This document shows, piece after piece, positions 61,940 to 64,000 of a DNA stretch of 64,000 nucleotides. The notes under the pieces are model-generated. The model did not search any database. It had not been told where the DNA came from and worked only from the letters and a program-made list of their open reading frames with translations. How positions within the stretch are numbered: position 1 is the stretch's first letter; each line of letters opens with the position of its first letter. Both the position numbers and the translations under genes were made by a program. Where the stretch lies: contig OZ022243.1 of assembly GCA_963978895.1 (NCBI GenBank), positions 15,897,789-15,961,788 of the forward strand. Reading direction: 5' to 3'. The DNA is from Erpobdella octoculata (taxonomy: Eukaryota > Annelida > Clitellata > Hirudinida > Erpobdellidae).

Positions 61940-63400
61940 TCAAAATTTGCTTTTTACAATCAGTATATACGTGTCTGTGTTCTTGTTTATCTGTATCTCC
62001 ACTAAGAAATATTATTGAAAGCTCAATTAATTCACGAAAGTCATCTCTAGCTATTTGTTTAGTCAATTCAAATCGGTAGAATTCTAGAAGTTTATCAATT
62101 TCTGAAACATTTAAACAAGATAGCTTTTCAGTACAGATTTGTATTTTTCGTCGTCGACATTTTTCCAGTTTTCTCAGAACTTTTAAACGGGATGTCTGGG
62201 CTTGTAGTTACTTGGCTGATTTTTGCTTCAAACACATTTTAATACTAGTTCGTAGACGTGATGACGGCAAGCAAAAATAAGAATTTTTCTATCCAGTTTT
62301 TGTTCGAGAAGCACACATGCACCATTAATGAATGAATGTTGGACAATATTTAAGGTAGCGTAAGTCCATGGTAATGGGCCTCAAGGCCACCAAACAGGTG
62401 TGTTTTGAAGATCTTTCTGAAGCCTTCAATGGTGCAAGCGGATGTAACTTCTGGTGAGAGTTGGTTCCAGATTCTTGGCCCAGCAACCTCAAATGACCTA
62501 TCACCAGCACTCTTGAGATGCCCTGCCGGAGCGAAGAGAAGCGACGACGCAGAGGATCGAAGTCGTTTTTGACATGGAATGTCATGTCGCGTTGGAGTGA
62601 TGAGGCAAGATACTGTGGGGCCATCTCTCTGAGGCACTTGAAAATGATGAGTGCCAACTTAATACGGCCTGTATTTGAAGCTGTAGTATCCCAACAGAAA
62701 ATCTGCACTCTGTCCTTAAGATTCCAGTCAATAATGGAATTCCAAACTGCCTGTGCCTGTTCGCTTCCAGACAAACTGTCCAATTTTGGCACAGCGATAA
62801 GTTGTTCGTTATTTTTATATGAAATAACTATCGGGAGGCGTTTTTCTTTAGATTTATGTGAATCTAAGGCCGCCAATAGTTTGCCATCCCAGTGGACAGT
62901 TACCGTATCCGGAAAATTGTAATTAACTTTTATAGTTTTAGCCTGCTCACTTCGCATTTCTGTACAAATTATATGGATTGAGGACTTGCTTATACAAACG
63001 TCATCCGTGTTATGCCCTAGTGCCTCAATAGTAGCTTCAATTATAAATACAGAATCTCTCACACTTAACTGACATATATCTAATGTGGCAACCAACTTGG
63101 GAGTTATTAAGTTTTTCAGCAAACAAGTTTTATTGCGCTGAGAGGAAGCACCAATTAGGCTGGGTCAATTTTTTTGTAAATCTATGATTTCAGAATCAGA
63201 AGATGAGTTTTCTTGTGGTGGTTCATAAGATGATGTCGATGGAGCTAACGATGAAAAATATTTAGCTCGTCGTTTTTTCTTCTCAATGTTTCTCAGGCAT
63301 GCCTTTTCTTATTTTTCTGTAAGTTTTTTGTCCACTCTGACTAAGTGACCAGGTCGACCTGGTTTTCTTTAGAACTTCGTAAATCCACTGACACGTTGAC
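61940..63400 (-). pseudogene. Transposase-like gene of uncharacterised family, broken
   Basis: Minus-strand blocks in order: KKRRAKYFSS and SYEPPQENSSSDSE (63,290-63,180), then an in-frame TGA. An open stretch (63,122 to ~62,650) follows with FPDTVTVHWDGKLLAALDSH, RLPIVISYKNNEQLIAVPKL, QAVWNSIIDWNLKDRVQIF and CWDTTASNTGR. A LINE tail interrupts it. After the LINE, FELTKQIARDDFRELIELS continues at ~62,100-61,990. I recall this architecture from many invertebrate 'uncharacterised' proteins. The spaced aspartates in HWDGK and CWDTTASNTG would suit an RNase H-like DDE nuclease, and the surrounding inverted repeats support a transposase. The C-terminal third appears absent. Confidence 0.55.
62335..62645 (-). 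mobile_element. L2/CR1-like LINE 3' tail inside the transposase pseudogene
   Basis: Minus-strand frames read KCLREMAPQYLASSL, then after a shift GDRSFEVAGPRIWNQLSPEV and FRKIFKTHLF, the usual end of an L2-type polymerase, with a (CATT)n tail at 62,326-62,338. It is a 5'-truncated insertion and interrupts the reading frame right after SNTGR. Confidence 0.7.
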
Positions 63401-63770
63401 TCCTCGAAATTAATGCGTTTACTGTTGAGTTTTCAGCGTTACTGTTGAGTTTTCAGTAAAACTCGAATGTATTACATACATCTAAAAGCATCACAGCAAC
63501 CTTAGATTAAAAAAAGACGGAAGTACCATAGAATAGAAAACAAGGGTCGACCTATAAAAGATAAATAAACTTCAATTTATAAACAAAACCATATTCAACA
63601 ATTACTAATAAGTAATATCAAGCAAGCAATGCGAAATGTCTGTCTACAATGCTCTATACAAACTTTTCAACTTAAACTTTGACGTCAAGTCGGCACGGGT
63701 TATCGTTATCCGATATCAATAATATTTAATATTTAAGTTTTTGAAGTCAAATGAAAAAAAAATAGATGTA

Positions 63771-64000
63771 AATAGGGCTTGGAAGGGTACTACTTACGTT
63801 TTCAAAGTCTCTCAAATTACGATAAATGTTTTTTTTTTAATTAAAATTGGTATTAAATTTGTTTTTTTATGTTATTGTGACAAAATAAAAATAATACGAT
63901 TATTTTTCGGCACGGGCCGTCCGTGGGAAACCTTACCATACAAACTATACAATTATACAACTATATAAAGGAATAGGAAATTCTAAAACTACATACATGA
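63771..64000. other. No gene seen
   Basis: AT-rich; contains CGGCACGGGCCGTCCGTGGG of unknown origin at 63,909. Confidence 0.5.

Larger units (their letters stand above)
61795..63770 (-). mobile_element. DNA transposon with ~110-bp inverted repeats
   Basis: The left subterminal block (61,815-61,925) and the right block (63,660-63,765) are inverted copies sharing CATTTGACT, AAACTTAAATATTAAATATT, GATATCGGATAACGATAACC and GTCAAAGTTTAAGTTGAAAA. The enclosed DNA is largely a decayed transposase-like gene on the minus strand. The outermost ends and target duplication are unclear: the left side continues to an AGGGTGTCCC motif at 61,751 that I cannot match on the right. Confidence 0.7.

Noticed and set aside
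62518..62922. Plus-strand ORF of 134 codons
   Set aside because: It is the antisense of the LINE tail and the transposase-like pseudogene, both of which have recognisable minus-strand motifs.

Overview
This window is nuclear DNA of an invertebrate animal. The evidence is spliced genes for two conserved proteins with strong animal similarity (a Golgi tethering subunit and a mitochondrial ribosomal protein), GT-AG introns of hundreds to thousands of bases, tRNA-derived SINEs, jockey- and L2-like LINE tails, Penelope-like elements, hAT and Tigger transposons, and many Helitron-like elements lying in (TA)n microsatellites. I cannot name the species. The Helitron-like elements, with ~180-bp core repeats and ACTG/ACGG tetranucleotide arrays, resemble the pearl/HINE class described from bivalves and other invertebrates. 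The sequence is strongly AT-rich outside the Helitron-like repeats.

Layout. 1-20,200: a transposon-rich stretch with one small intronless RING-finger ORF (422-916, minus), two or three Penelope-like remnants (one with a near-complete hammerhead ribozyme), a head-to-head pair of Helitron-like elements, hAT and Tigger remnants, and the 3' part of a jockey-like LINE. 20,206-44,613 (minus): a complete 21-exon gene for conserved oligomeric Golgi complex subunit 3 (COG3); all exon phases join to one 806-residue frame. Its introns hold a complete Helitron-like element, an hAT-type element with an 8-bp target duplication, a second complete Helitron-like element, SINEs, and a tandem array made from the gene's own exon 9 splice acceptor, itself broken by a pol-less LTR element and an hAT-type MITE. 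44,614-50,260: an L2-like LINE interrupted by an hAT-type MITE, a 25-bp minisatellite and a small spliced DUF4806-type gene. 50,261-58,256 (minus): the gene for mitochondrial ribosomal protein mS35 (MRPS35), eight clear exons plus a tentative first exon at 59,105-59,183. 59,300-64,000: a decayed jockey-like reverse transcriptase, the third copy of a back-to-back Helitron composite, and a DNA transposon with long inverted repeats carrying a decayed, poorly characterised transposase-like gene interrupted by a LINE tail.

The two housekeeping genes are transcribed in the same direction and have unrelated roles (Golgi vesicle tethering; mitochondrial translation). Most of the rest is mobile DNA in several layers. 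Insertions can be ordered because several sit inside others and four hAT-type copies have exact 8-bp duplications. Gene identities come from recalled family similarity, not from a database search.
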